Part shown: positions 34,789-45,345 of the stretch, piece after piece
How positions within the stretch are numbered: the first letter of the stretch is position 1
How the letters are laid out: the number at the start of each line of letters is the position of its first letter
Assembly (NCBI GenBank): GCA_001972305.1
Contig: BDDD01000276.1
Coordinates: 191,323-255,322, forward strand
Length of the DNA: 64,000 bases
Reading direction: 5' to 3'
Source: Cephalotus follicularis
Taxonomy: Eukaryota > Streptophyta > Magnoliopsida > Oxalidales > Cephalotaceae
The notes under the pieces: model-generated
Told to the model about the DNA's origin: nothing
Databases searched by the model: none
Seen by the model: the letters and a program-made list of their open reading frames with translations, nothing else
Translations under genes and position numbers: made by a program

Positions 34789-35217
34789 TTAACATGATTG
34801 TATGTTTGTATGTTTTTGCTTGATATGCTTGTATATTGATTGTTGCATCATTTGCATTCATTCATTAGCAATTTCGATAAATCGGCAGAAAAACAGAGCA
34901 AAGCGCCGACGCATAGAATGTGAGCGTTAGTACTTAACACTGTACTTATAATTATAATTTTGCATGATATGCAAAATGCCGACGCCTGGATTAAAAGCGT
35001 CAGCGCTTTAAACTAAAGTTAGGGCTCGAATTAGGAAAATGCAACAAAGTGATGCCGCTTTACATAAAAGCGTTGACGCTTTAGTCGGGTTATAAAACGG
35101 ATTTCCTCATTTGTTAGTCACTTTTAGCGCAAAATTTAAAATCCCTAAACCTTCTCTGGCGATTTCGTTGCGATTTCTCGCCAAAAATCATTTGCAAACC
35201 ACACACAACCACTGAAA
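34789..35217 (+). repeat. copia-1 intergenic region with GCGTCGACGC-type palindromes
   Basis: Between RNase H and the extra ORF. It holds at least five degenerate palindromes: aaagcgccgacgcat (34898), gagcgttagtactt, aatgccgacgcctgg (34976), aaagcgtcagcgcttta (34996) and aaaagcgttgacgcttta (35067). The same motif type fills the copia-1 LTR. A promoter for the downstream ORF is possible, but no TATA box stands out. Confidence 0.6.
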
Positions 35218-36432
35218 ATGCAGAAATCAAAGAATATTGAGGTTGGGCAACGATCAAGAACAAAAAGAAAGCATCTTGGCAATAAGAAAAGGAGGGGAGC
35301 TGCACTGCTGCCATCACCAGAAGAGTTCCATCCAGTCCCTAGATATCGAGACGCATATTTGGAACGCAAGATCCTTGTAGGTAAAACTCTTGACTTCGAG
35401 TTTTACAATAGTGAAGGATTCCCTATAGTAGGATGGTTAGAGGCACAAGGATTAGCCCAATTGTTTAAGATAAATTTGCCTCACTAGCTCGATTTAATGA
35501 AGGAGTTTTATGTAAACATCCTTTCTAGTTCTAGTGTAAGCATGTGCACAAAAGTTAAGAACACGGAGATTGAAATTAATTCCGCAACCTTAGCTACAAT
35601 TCTAGAAATCCCATGTGAAGATGTTAGGGGTTGGAATCAACGCAATTGGATCTTCAATAATGAGTTTAACAAAGAAGAGTGTGTGTGAATGCTATTTGGT
35701 GAGAACGCACATGTGATGCAACAAATGTATACTAGGAATCTTAGCTTGCACCATAGGTTCCTACACTGTGCCGTAGCCACACACATATTACCAAAGGTCG
35801 ATGGTTTTGATGAAGTGACCCACATGGAAGCTTACACAATGTTCCATATAATGACGGGTAAAAAGATTAATGTACCCATGCTTATAATCAACCATATGCA
35901 TGCTATGCACAATAGGGAGAACGCACACTTACCCTATAGTAATATCATCACAAAAATCCTCATGCATTTTGGAGTGGATTTGAGTGGACAGTTACACCAC
36001 TTACTCCAAAGTGTGGATAAGTTAGGAAAAGGGACCCTAGGTATAATGGGTTTTAAGAAGAATAAGAGGCTTGGGACATGGTTCCCTGGAGAGGAGGATT
36101 CAAATAGGGTAATTGGGGAAGAGGGTGCAGAAATGGGTGAAGTGGCTCAAGGAGAAGCCGCAAACGAGCCGCAAGTCGATCTGACACTGAATGTCAACCT
36201 ACCAAGAACTCAGTTTGAAGAATTCGTGGAAGCAATCAAAGGAATAAAGGTTGATGTTCAAACACTCAAGAGAAGGCAAAAAAGGATTGCGAGAAGGCTT
36301 GTGGGGAAAGAGACGGTTGGCTATGTAGGCCTTATCACGTCATCCTCGAGTCAAGACGATGATGATAATCAACGAGATGATGGAGCTACCAATGATTTGG
36401 AATGCGACATGGATGATACAATGGTTGATTGA
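35218..36432 (+). pseudogene. copia-1 additional ORF after pol (putative plant transposon protein family)
   Basis: One frame of 405 codons from the ATG at 35218, broken by two in-frame stops (TAG at 35485, TGA at 35686). The N-terminal part is basic (MQKSKNIEVGQRSRTKRK). It is followed by RYRDAYLERKILVGKTLDFEFYNSEGFP, FYVNILSSSSVS and NSATLATILEIP, the pattern of the domain often annotated as putative plant transposon protein. The C-terminal part has LTLNVNLPRTQFEEFVEAIK, a possible coiled coil, and an acidic serine/aspartate-rich end. Sireviruses often carry an extra, sometimes envelope-like, ORF here, but I see no signal peptide or membrane segment. Function is unknown. Confidence 0.65.
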
Positions 36433-37053
36433 GCTCATTCATCTCATGTTTCATCTTGTGTTATAACCGTAATTTTCATTTAATGTATATTGTACAAGTA
36501 TGAATAAAATATACATTATATTGAGAATTTATGTCCAATTGTCATGGGAATGGTTGTTATTAAATTCTTGATGGTTGAATTGAATGTATAAGTTAAGGGA
36601 TAAATCGAAATAAGTTGAAACTTAGGGGAATAAATAGTAAAGGATCAGATTTGGGCATTACAGTCAACTATCACCGAGTGACAGCCGACTGGTCTCCCAT
36701 AAATGGACAGTCGACTGCCGATTAAAAATAGTCGACTTGTCAAGCTCAGACAGGTGGCCTTGCTTGGTATGTAAACAGAGCAGTGGCGTGTCCTCATCTT
36801 GGACAAGTGTTGGTTGGCGAGAAGGACAAAGAGGGGTGACACAAAATGTGTCACCAGCTACCTACAATAGTGCATTAGTATCCTAAGTGTTTCTTGGGTG
36901 ACTACACCTGCAAAACATAAAAGAAAAAGAGGGAAGAAGGTGTGCATGTAAGAGAGAGATAGGAAAAGGTTGAAAACCTGATTTAATGACTGAAACGGAT
37001 TTATGAATACGATTTCCTTAATAACAGAGGTTGTAAGAGTGGATTTTGAGTGT

Positions 37054-37060
37054 TATAAAA
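37054..37060 (+). promoter_or_regulatory. candidate TATA box of gypsy-2 LTR
   Basis: The sequence tgttataaaacac lies about 595 bases from the LTR start, between the two palindrome clusters. The matching site in the 3' LTR reads tagaaaa (45929-45935), so only the 5' copy keeps the box. This is inference from sequence alone. Confidence 0.45.
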
Positions 37061-39058
37061 CACTAGAAGAGAGAGATATTAGACTGGAGAAATTGTTGGA
37101 GCTTGCATGTTGAGGTTAGAGGGTTCAAAGTGTGGTTGAAGCTTTGATTCTTCTTGGTAAGCTTCCCATTATGGGTTATTGTTGATGTATAGTTAAACAG
37201 TAGTATATAGCCACTGATTTCGTTCTATATGCCTACTGTCAACATGCCTCTATAGCTTAATTTCTGGATTGTTGGTGATTCAGTTGAAGTTGGAACTTAA
37301 AGAGAGGAATCAATTCAATTTGATTCTGGGATAGCGATTAAGGGAGGGGTTTTGACATGTTTTTGAAAATATAATATGCATATGATGTCTGAATAATTTC
37401 TATATGATTGCATGCTGTTAATTGGGTTAGATTGGACATTGAGCATGCATACCCTATTTCTTCTTGTTACTGCTTGTCGATTTTTGGACAAAACAGTCGA
37501 CTGTTGAGAGTAACAGTCGACTACTCAACGTAACAGCCGACTGTTAAGGACAAACAATTAACGACTAAATGGAACCAACCGGCTATTCATGTTGAACAAT
37601 CGACTGTGTAGAAATACAACCGGCTGATAAGGAAAACATCTGACCGTTAAGGGATATTTTTGCTCCTGATAGTTCCTATTATGGCTGATTTGTATGTAGT
37701 TATGTTGGCTTCCATAAGAAATGATTCCACTAATCAATCCTGGCCATATGTAGTTACATTACTTAAATTGAATGACTTATGCATTCCTTGAGAGAATTGT
37801 GTAAGAGTGACTATGGTTATGCTATTGACCCTTGTTTGAATCCTTGAATTGCTACTGTCCATATTGTTATGCTGTTGTATAATGCTGCTGTTACAGATCT
37901 TGTATGTCTATCAAGTGTTCATAAATATTATTATCTCACTTGATTTCAAGGATTTTAACCAACTAAGTGTTATATGCAAAAAAATTTCAATTATGGTTTT
38001 TAAAATGGAAACTTTTTAATGATTTACTGTTTTCCTCCCATGAGAGGTACCACTACTGTTTTGTTCTCCAAAAGAGAACCACTATTATATTGTTACTATT
38101 TCCTCCAAAAGTGGATATTGTTAATGAATTGTTAAATGTTTTCTAAAAAGAAAAAAAAGAAAACTACTGCTATATTACATATCAAATATAATATGTAATA
38201 TTGATATACCAATTGTATTGATTGTCTTTGCTTGTTTCCATAGTTGAGTGATAGGGGACATCACTGGTTACGGAGGTGGTCCTAGGTTCCAGGAGTTGGC
38301 TAGAGCTTCCACCAAACATATCTGCATTGCAGATCTTGAATGTTAAACTGGCCGCTAAGTGTCAGTAGTAATTGTTATCTGACCTATCATCTTCGGAGTG
38401 TAGGGTGATAGTTAGGTGGTGCGCAATTGGTGCTAGGAGTTAGCGACATGTGACACCCAACCATGGTATTGATTGATTTTACCCTTGTGCGGTATTCTTG
38501 ATAATTGAACTGATTGTAGCCCAACTGGCCGCGTGTCAGTAGTAATTGTTATCTGACCTATCATCTTCGGAGTGTAGGGTGATAGTTAGGTGGTGCGCAA
38601 TTGGTGCTAGGAGTTAGCGACATGTGACACCCAACCATGGTATTGATTGATTTTACCCTTGTGCGGTATTCTTGATAATTGAACTGATTGTAGCCCCTTG
38701 GCATGATTGATTATATATATTGGAATACATATATATATATATATATTGTTTTCAAAATAAACTGTCATGCATGTTTACATTTATATATTCTTTCTCATGC
38801 TTTATTCATACTTAGCCGAGTAAGGACAAAGGCTAACCCCCTACAATTTCAGATTAAGTGAAGGCGTTTAGGCAAGTGCTACTGAAGCTTGAGGAGAGCT
38901 TCTGTTTTGTTGAAGGTTGTTATTTACTATGTCAATTTGTATTGTAATAACGACCATACTCCATTTGTCATATTTACATTCAGACATGTAATTTATAACG
39001 TATGTTGTACTTGTAAGCACGTAGTATGGGCTGCGTGCGGATAATTATCATAATCTGG

Positions 39059-39990
39059 NNNNNNNNNNNNNNNNNNNNNNNNNNNNNNNNNNNNNNNNNN
39101 NNNNNNNNNNNNNNNNNNNNNNNNNNNNNNNNNNNNNNNNNNNNNNNNNNNNNNNNNNNNNNNNNNNNNNNNNNNNNNNNNNNNNNNNNNNNNNNNNNNN
39201 NNNNNNNNNNNNNNNNNNNNNNNNNNNNNNNNNNNNNNNNNNNNNNNNNNNNNNNNNNNNNNNNNNNNNNNNNNNNNNNNNNNNNNNNNNNNNNNNNNNN
39301 NNNNNNNNNNNNNNNNNNNNNNNNNNNNNNNNNNNNNNNNNNNNNNNNNNNNNNNNNNNNNNNNNNNNNNNNNNNNNNNNNNNNNNNNNNNNNNNNNNNN
39401 NNNNNNNNNNNNNNNNNNNNNNNNNNNNNNNNNNNNNNNNNNNNNNNNNNNNNNNNNNNNNNNNNNNNNNNNNNNNNNNNNNNNNNNNNNNNNNNNNNNN
39501 NNNNNNNNNNNNNNNNNNNNNNNNNNNNNNNNNNNNNNNNNNNNNNNNNNNNNNNNNNNNNNNNNNNNNNNNNNNNNNNNNNNNNNNNNNNNNNNNNNNN
39601 NNNNNNNNNNNNNNNNNNNNNNNNNNNNNNNNNNNNNNNNNNNNNNNNNNNNNNNNNNNNNNNNNNNNNNNNNNNNNNNNNNNNNNNNNNNNNNNNNNNN
39701 NNNNNNNNNNNNNNNNNNNNNNNNNNNNNNNNNNNNNNNNNNNNNNNNNNNNNNNNNNNNNNNNNNNNNNNNNNNNNNNNNNNNNNNNNNNNNNNNNNNN
39801 NNNNNNNNNNNNNNNNNNNNNNNNNNNNNNNNNNNNNNNNNNNNNNNNNNNNNNNNNNNNNNNNNNNNNNNNNNNNNNNNNNNNNNNNNNNNNNNNNNNN
39901 NNNNNNNNNNNNNNNNNNNNNNNNNNNNNNNNNNNNNNNNNNNNNNNNNNNNNNNNNNNNNNNNNNNNNNNNNNNNNNNNNNNNNNNNNN
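39059..39990. other. assembly gap, 932 N
   Basis: Unknown sequence inside the gypsy-2 5' LTR. Both sides are copies of the same LTR 3' region, so the gap may hide an additional LTR piece, a nested insertion or an assembly duplication. The long open frames spanning it are artefacts of N. Confidence 0.99.
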
Positions 39991-40710
39991 GAATTGTTAC
40001 CTGATCTGTCATCTTCGGAGTGTAGGGTGATAGTTAGGTGGTGCGCAGTTGGTGCTAGGAGTTAGCGACATGTGACACACAACCATCGTATTGATTGATT
40101 TTACCCTTGTATGATATTCTTGATAATTGAACTGATTGTAGCCACTTGGCATGTTTAATTATATATATTGGAATATATATATTGTTTTCAAAATAAACTA
40201 TCATGCATGTTTACATTTATATATTCATTCTCATGGATTATTCCTACTTAGCCAAGTTAGGACAAAGGCTAACCCCCTACAATTTCAGATTGACGAAGGT
40301 ATTTGGGCAGGTGTTGCTAAAGCTTATTGGAGAGAGCTTCTATTTTAATTTAAGGTTGTTACTTTAAAATGTCGAGTTGTACTATAATAAATCATACCTC
40401 ATTCTGTTATCTTTACATTTCAGATATGTAATTATAACTTGAGTCATACTTTTAAGCACGTAGTATGGGATGGATAATTTTAATAATCCGGTTATGGAAT
40501 GCTTCCGCATTTGATTAATGGATCTTGATTAATTGTAGAATGCTGGATTATTATAACTGATATTTATAGATATGTTGTTAAGTGGAAAACGGGGTGCTTA
40601 GCTAGGACAAGTTCTTTGGCAACTAATTAAGTTGTTTCCGATAAAGAAAGTTCCTTGACAGCTAAATATTGTTTCCTAATGTCTAATATAATTTCATTAT
40701 AGGAAATATT

Positions 40711-41900
40711 ATGGATTTCTAAAGAGGTAGGCGAGGACGGCTTAGAATCGAAGAGGGAGTCAATCCCCCGCCAGTAAATGAATGAGAGAATGTTCCACTA
40801 ATGAATGAAGGGCAAAATGTTCCACAAGGAAATGAAGGAGTAAATGCCCCGCCAGTGCACGATGAGAGGAGTAATTTCGATCGTATGGCCGATCTCTTTC
40901 AACAACACATACAGGCCAATGCGGCAAACATGGAACAGTTGTGGTAGATGTATGAGGCTAACCAAGCCTATCAGCGTGCTCTGAAAGTTTATCATGCTGA
41001 TGGATTTGGCAGAGATCTGGAGCAGTTCATGAGACAGAATCCACCGCTATTCAAGGGTGAACTGGATGCTACTATAGTAGAACATTGGATGAGAGACATG
41101 GAGAAAATATTTGCTGCTTTGGGGTGTACTGATGAGCATAAGCTCAATTTTGCTGTATACCGCTTATGGGGTGAAGCTACCCATTGGTGGGAGATAGTTG
41201 AAGCAAAGTGGGAATCTCGTGATCTTGACCGGACTTAGGATAGATTCCAGTCTGAATTCTCTGCAGCTTATATTCCACAGATGGAGGGTGATAGGAGTGA
41301 AACCGAATTGATGGAGTTACGTCAAGGAGACATGACGATAGCTCAGTACTAGACTCGATTTGTGGAGTTGGCAAGGCATACACCCTATCTTGTAGAGGGT
41401 GAGTCGAGGAAGATCAGAAGGTTTTTGAAAGGCCTTCAGCCTGACATCAGGTCTAAATTGTTAATGTTACAGCTAACTTCTTTTGTAGATATTGCTGAAA
41501 GGGCAAGAATTCTAGAGGCCGATGCAAATGAGAGGTGGGTGGAACGGTCTCGTACTAATCAATCGAGACCCGCACAATCACAAGTGTAGGGGAGTAATAG
41601 TCCTTCTAAATCATCAAAGTCTGGAAACAAGGGTCAAGGAGGTTCTCAATGCAGTGATTCTTGGTCAAGGACTCCTAACCGAAGCGCCCAACAGAATTCT
41701 AGAGGACGTGCTTTTTGTGGTCGCCAGAACCATGATGAGAATCATTGCTGGAAAAAGATGGGGAAATGTTTGAGATGTGGCTCACAAGAGCATCTACTGA
41801 ACGATTGTCCAAAGACGAGGGATCAAGCAAGCGGCCAACAGGGAAGTCCTGGTGACCGCTTAACCGCAAAGGGATGCCGGAAAGGGGGTTGTGAAAGGTA
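40711..41900 (+). pseudogene. gypsy-2 gag, many stops
   Basis: An RG-rich start (RGRRGRLRIEEGVNPPP) is followed by a proline/asparagine-rich repeat (QNVP, NAPP). The capsid then has FMRQNPPLFKGELDATIVEHW, GEATHWWE and RRFLKGLQPDIRSKL, which is the chromovirus Gag pattern. One zinc knuckle, CLRCGSQEHLLNDC, follows near 41772. At least four in-frame stops (near 40783, 40948, 41236 and 41350) disrupt it. Confidence 0.85.
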
Positions 41901-41912
41901 GGGTCTACAGCT

Positions 41913-42352
41913 TATCTAAGGATGATGTGCCAGAATCTACTTCTGTTGTGGGAGGTATCATTTTCGTATCTGGCATATTAGCTCATGTATTGATTGATCT
42001 TGGTGCTACACATTCATTCATTGCATCCGATTTTGCTTGCAACTTGCATGGTGTGTATACTTGATTACCTTATGTACTGGAGGTGAGTACTCCAGCTGGT
42101 GTTTGCTTATTGTCCGATACTATAATGAATAATTATGAGATCACAATAGTTGATGTTCAGTTGTTTGCCGATCTGATTGTATTGCCGATCCGAGATTTTG
42201 ATGTAATCTTGGGGATGGATTGGCTCTATATTCATCGAGCGTGCGTGGACTGTTATAACAAGGAGGTGACTTTCTATCTATCATATGGAATTGTATTCAA
42301 ATTCATTAGAGAGAAGAATGTTTCTACTCCGATCATTTCTTATACTTGAGCA
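41913..42352 (+). pseudogene. gypsy-2 aspartic protease, broken
   Basis: The active-site segment reads HVLIDLGATHSFIAS (DLGA for the usual DTGA/DSGA). It is followed after a stop by VSTPAGVCLLS and PIRDFDVILGMDWLYIH. The order and spacing match the gypsy-1 protease. A stop near 42062 interrupts it. Confidence 0.82.
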
Positions 42353-43264
42353 TAGAGGTACCTCGAGAAAGGGTGTGAAGGATATCTTGCTTACGTGGTG
42401 GACAAGACCAAAGGTACGCCTAGTATGGATCAGGTTCCTATTGCTTGTGATTTTCTGGATGTATTTCCAGATGATCTTGTCTCACTGCCACCGGAGAGAT
42501 ATATGGAGTTTGCTATTGAATTGCTACCGAGAAATGCTCCTATCTCTAAAGCTCCATACCGAATGGCTCCTGGTGAATTGAAGGAGTTGAAACCCCAATT
42601 GCAAGACTATCTTAACAAGGGGTTTATCAGACCGAGTGTATCACCGTGGGGAGCATCGGTATTATTTGTGAAAAAGAAGGATGGATCGCTGCGGCTATGT
42701 ATTGACTATAGACTGCTGAATCAGGTGACTGTGAAGAACAAGTATCCTCTACCACATATTGAGGAATTGTTCAACCAATTGCAAGGCTCAACTGTGTTCT
42801 CCAAACTTGACCTAAGAACATGTTATCATCAGTTGAGGATCCGGGAAGGATATGTGGAGAAGATTGCATTTTGAACCAGATATGGGCACAAAAAATTTCT
42901 GATACTTCCGTTTGGTTTGACTAATGCTCCAGCAGCCTTCATGTGTTTGATGAATAGAGTGTTCCAACACTACCTTGATCAATTCATCGTTATCTTTCTA
43001 GATGACATTCCGATATATTCGAGGAGCATCGAGGAGCACATGCAGCATCTGACGGTCGTACTGCAGACTCTACGGAAAGAGAGGTTATTCGCCAAATTCA
43101 GTAAATGTGAATTTTGGCTGGATCATGTGACTTTCCTTGGTCACATTGTATCGAGTGAAGGATTATCTGTGGATCCTTTGAAGATAGAGAGTATTGTTGA
43201 TTGGCCCCAACCGAAGAACGTTACTGAGATTTGTAGCTTCTTGGGATTGGTTGGCTACTACTGA
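42353..43264 (+). pseudogene. gypsy-2 reverse transcriptase, broken
   Basis: The linker ([14 protein letters not shown] ... [18 protein letters not shown]) leads into the [44 protein letters not shown] and [11 protein letters not shown] stop at about 42872 falls just after KIAF, and the domain continues with [11 protein letters not shown] and the catalytic [11 protein letters not shown]. It ends at SFLGLVGYY with another stop at 43262. Both catalytic aspartates remain. Confidence 0.9.
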
Positions 43265-43860
43265 AGGTTCATCGAAAGGTTTTTGAAGCTTGCTATACCA
43301 TTGACACAGTTGACTCAGAAGAAGTCAAGCTTTGTATGGGATGATACTTGTGAGGCAAGTTTCCGTGAGTTGAAGAGTCGGTTGATTTCGACTCTAGTGT
43401 TGACATCACTGGAGGGTAATGAAGGTTTTACCGATTATAGTGATGCTTCTGGGAAGGGTTTAGGATGCGCCTTATGCAACGTGGTAGAGTGATTCCATAC
43501 GCATCGAGGAAGTTAAACCCGTACAAAGAAAATTATCCCATACACGATCTCGAGTTGCCGGCCATAGTGTTTGCTTTACAGACTTGGAGACACTATCTCT
43601 ATGGTGCTCAATTTGAGATCTTCACTGACCGCAAAAGTTTAAAATATTGTTTTTCCCAAAAGGAACTGAACATGAGATAGTGAAGGTGGGTGGAATTCTT
43701 TAATGATTATAACTGTAACATTCAATACCACCCAGGAAAGGCTAATGTAGTGACAGATGCACTGAGTCGCAAGGCAATGGTGGCTGGTGTGATGGTTTCA
43801 CGCTATTGGAGGATTTTCAGAGAATCCGTTCACAGTTTCTAGAGAGGTTATTGTGGCTAA
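43265..43860 (+). pseudogene. gypsy-2 RNase H, frameshifted
   Basis: Reads IPLTQLTQKKSSFVWDDTCE and [13 protein letters not shown], the first catalytic motif. A frame shift at about 43485 leads to [42 protein letters not shown], a stop, and then [14 protein letters not shown] in the following frame. The order matches other Ty3/gypsy RNase H domains here. Confidence 0.85.
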
Positions 43861-45304
43861 TCTTAGAGCGCAACTGGAACTTCTTAATCGTATCCTGAAT
43901 GCACAGTTCACTGATACTGAGTTGTGGAATGTTTGTGAGAGTTTAGATTATGATTATGAATTCTCTATACATGCTGATGGCATATTGAGGTTCCGAGGAA
44001 GGGTATGAGTTCCGGATGAAGAGAGCATCGAAGGTGAGCTACTACAACAAGCTCATAAATCAAATTACAGTGTTCATCCAGGAAGCTCTAAGATGTGGCA
44101 TGACATGAAGAGAAACTACTGGTGGAGTGGTATGAAGAGAAAGATTACGGAATATGTAGCAAGATGTTTGACCTGTCAAAGAGTGAAGGCTGAACATCAT
44201 AAACCTGCGGGACTGCTACAACCGTTACCAGTGGTTGAGTGGACGTGGGAGCATGTGACCATGGACTTCGTGTCGAGCTTACCGAGGTCACATAACAGAC
44301 ATGAAGCAGTGTGGGTTGTCATAGACAGACTCACCAAGTCTGCACACTTTCTTCCGATGAACATGACCTATTCCATCAAGAAGTTATCTTGACTATATAT
44401 CTGGGAGATAGTGAGATTGCATGGAGTGCCGGTCAGTATCGTTTGTGACCGTGATGCAAGATTTACTTCAAGGTTCTGGAAGAAGTTCCACGCAGCGATG
44501 GGAACGGCCTTGAACTTCAGTACTGGATTTCATCCATAGACTGATGGGCAGTCCGAGCGTACCATTCAGACTCTTGATAATATGTTACGGGCTTGTGTTA
44601 TTGACTTCGCTAGGAGTTGGGAGGATCATATTCCGCTAATTTAATTCTCTTACAACAACAACTATCATGCCAGCATCGGGATGGCTCCCTATGAGGCCTT
44701 GTATGGGAGGAAGTGTAGATGTCCCATTTGCTAGGATGAAGTGGGTGAAAGATAGGTGCTGGGACCGGATCTTGTACAAGAGACTATAGATAAAGTCGAG
44801 ATAATCAAGAAGAGGTTACTCGCAACACAAAGTCAGCAAAAGAGTTATACCGATAGAAGGAGGAGGAAGCTAGAGTTTGAGAAGGGGTATCATGTTATTC
44901 TGCGGATCTCGCCTTCGAAAGGAGTACACCGATTTGGCATGAAAGGGAAATTAGCTCCACGGTACATTGGACCTTATGGGATATTGGAAAGAGTTGGGGA
45001 AGTGGCATATTAGATCGCACTACCACCCAGCTTATCAAGTGTTCATAACATATTCAATGTTTCCATGCTACGGAAATACGTACCTGATCCATCTCACGTG
45101 TTGAGCCATGACCCGGGATTCATCAGTGATAACCTATCTTATGAAGAACAGGCAATGAAGATTCTTGATAGAAAGGAGAAAGTACTGAGGAATAAGACTA
45201 TTCCTATGGTAAATGTACTGTGGCGGTTTCACGGAGCTGAGGAAGCTACATGGGAGCGTGAAGCTGAAATGAAGGAGACGTTCACTCACTTGTTCAGAAT
45301 CTAA
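43861..45304 (+). pseudogene. gypsy-2 integrase with chromodomain, many stops
   Basis: The zinc-binding domain (HKSNYSVHPGSSKMWHDMKRNYWW ... CLTCQRVKAEH) and catalytic core ([30 protein letters not shown]) keep all three acidic residues. Stops occur near 44008, 44390, 44537, 44641, 44731, 44752 and 45011. The GPY/F motif (LAPRYIGPYGILERVGEVAY) and the chromodomain (MKILDRKEKVLRNKTIPMVN, then VLWRFHGAEEATWE) close the protein at the stop near 45302. Confidence 0.88.
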
Positions 45305-45329
45305 AGCTAAATTCGAGGACGAATTTTCT

Positions 45330-45345
45330 AAAAGGAGGGGGGGAA
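45330..45345 (+). promoter_or_regulatory. gypsy-2 polypurine tract
   Basis: The purine run aaaaggagggggggaa ends immediately before the TG of the 3' LTR and would prime plus-strand synthesis. Confidence 0.85.

Larger units (their letters stand above)
36459..40596 (+). repeat. gypsy-2 5' LTR with internal duplications and an N gap
   Basis: It is collinear with the 3' LTR (45346-47667) from the start to about 38360. It then carries two adjacent 174-base copies (38361-38534 and 38535-38708), apparently identical, of a segment that is single in the 3' LTR. The LTR end portion appears twice, at 38700-39058 before the gap and 40145-40596 after it. CAGTCGACTG-type clusters are at 36659-36742 and 37494-37637. 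A stem-loop TTAGCC...GGCTAA is present at 38812-38836 and 40248-40272. A TATA-like tataaaa lies at 37054-37060. Confidence 0.85.

Noticed and set aside
35218-36432. Reading the copia-1 extra ORF as a retroviral envelope protein
   Set aside because: No signal peptide, no transmembrane helix and no cleavage site are visible, so an envelope role is not supported by the sequence.
38993-40030. Two open frames of more than 330 codons on both strands
   Set aside because: They consist almost wholly of X from the 932-N gap; real sequence contributes only about a dozen residues at each end.
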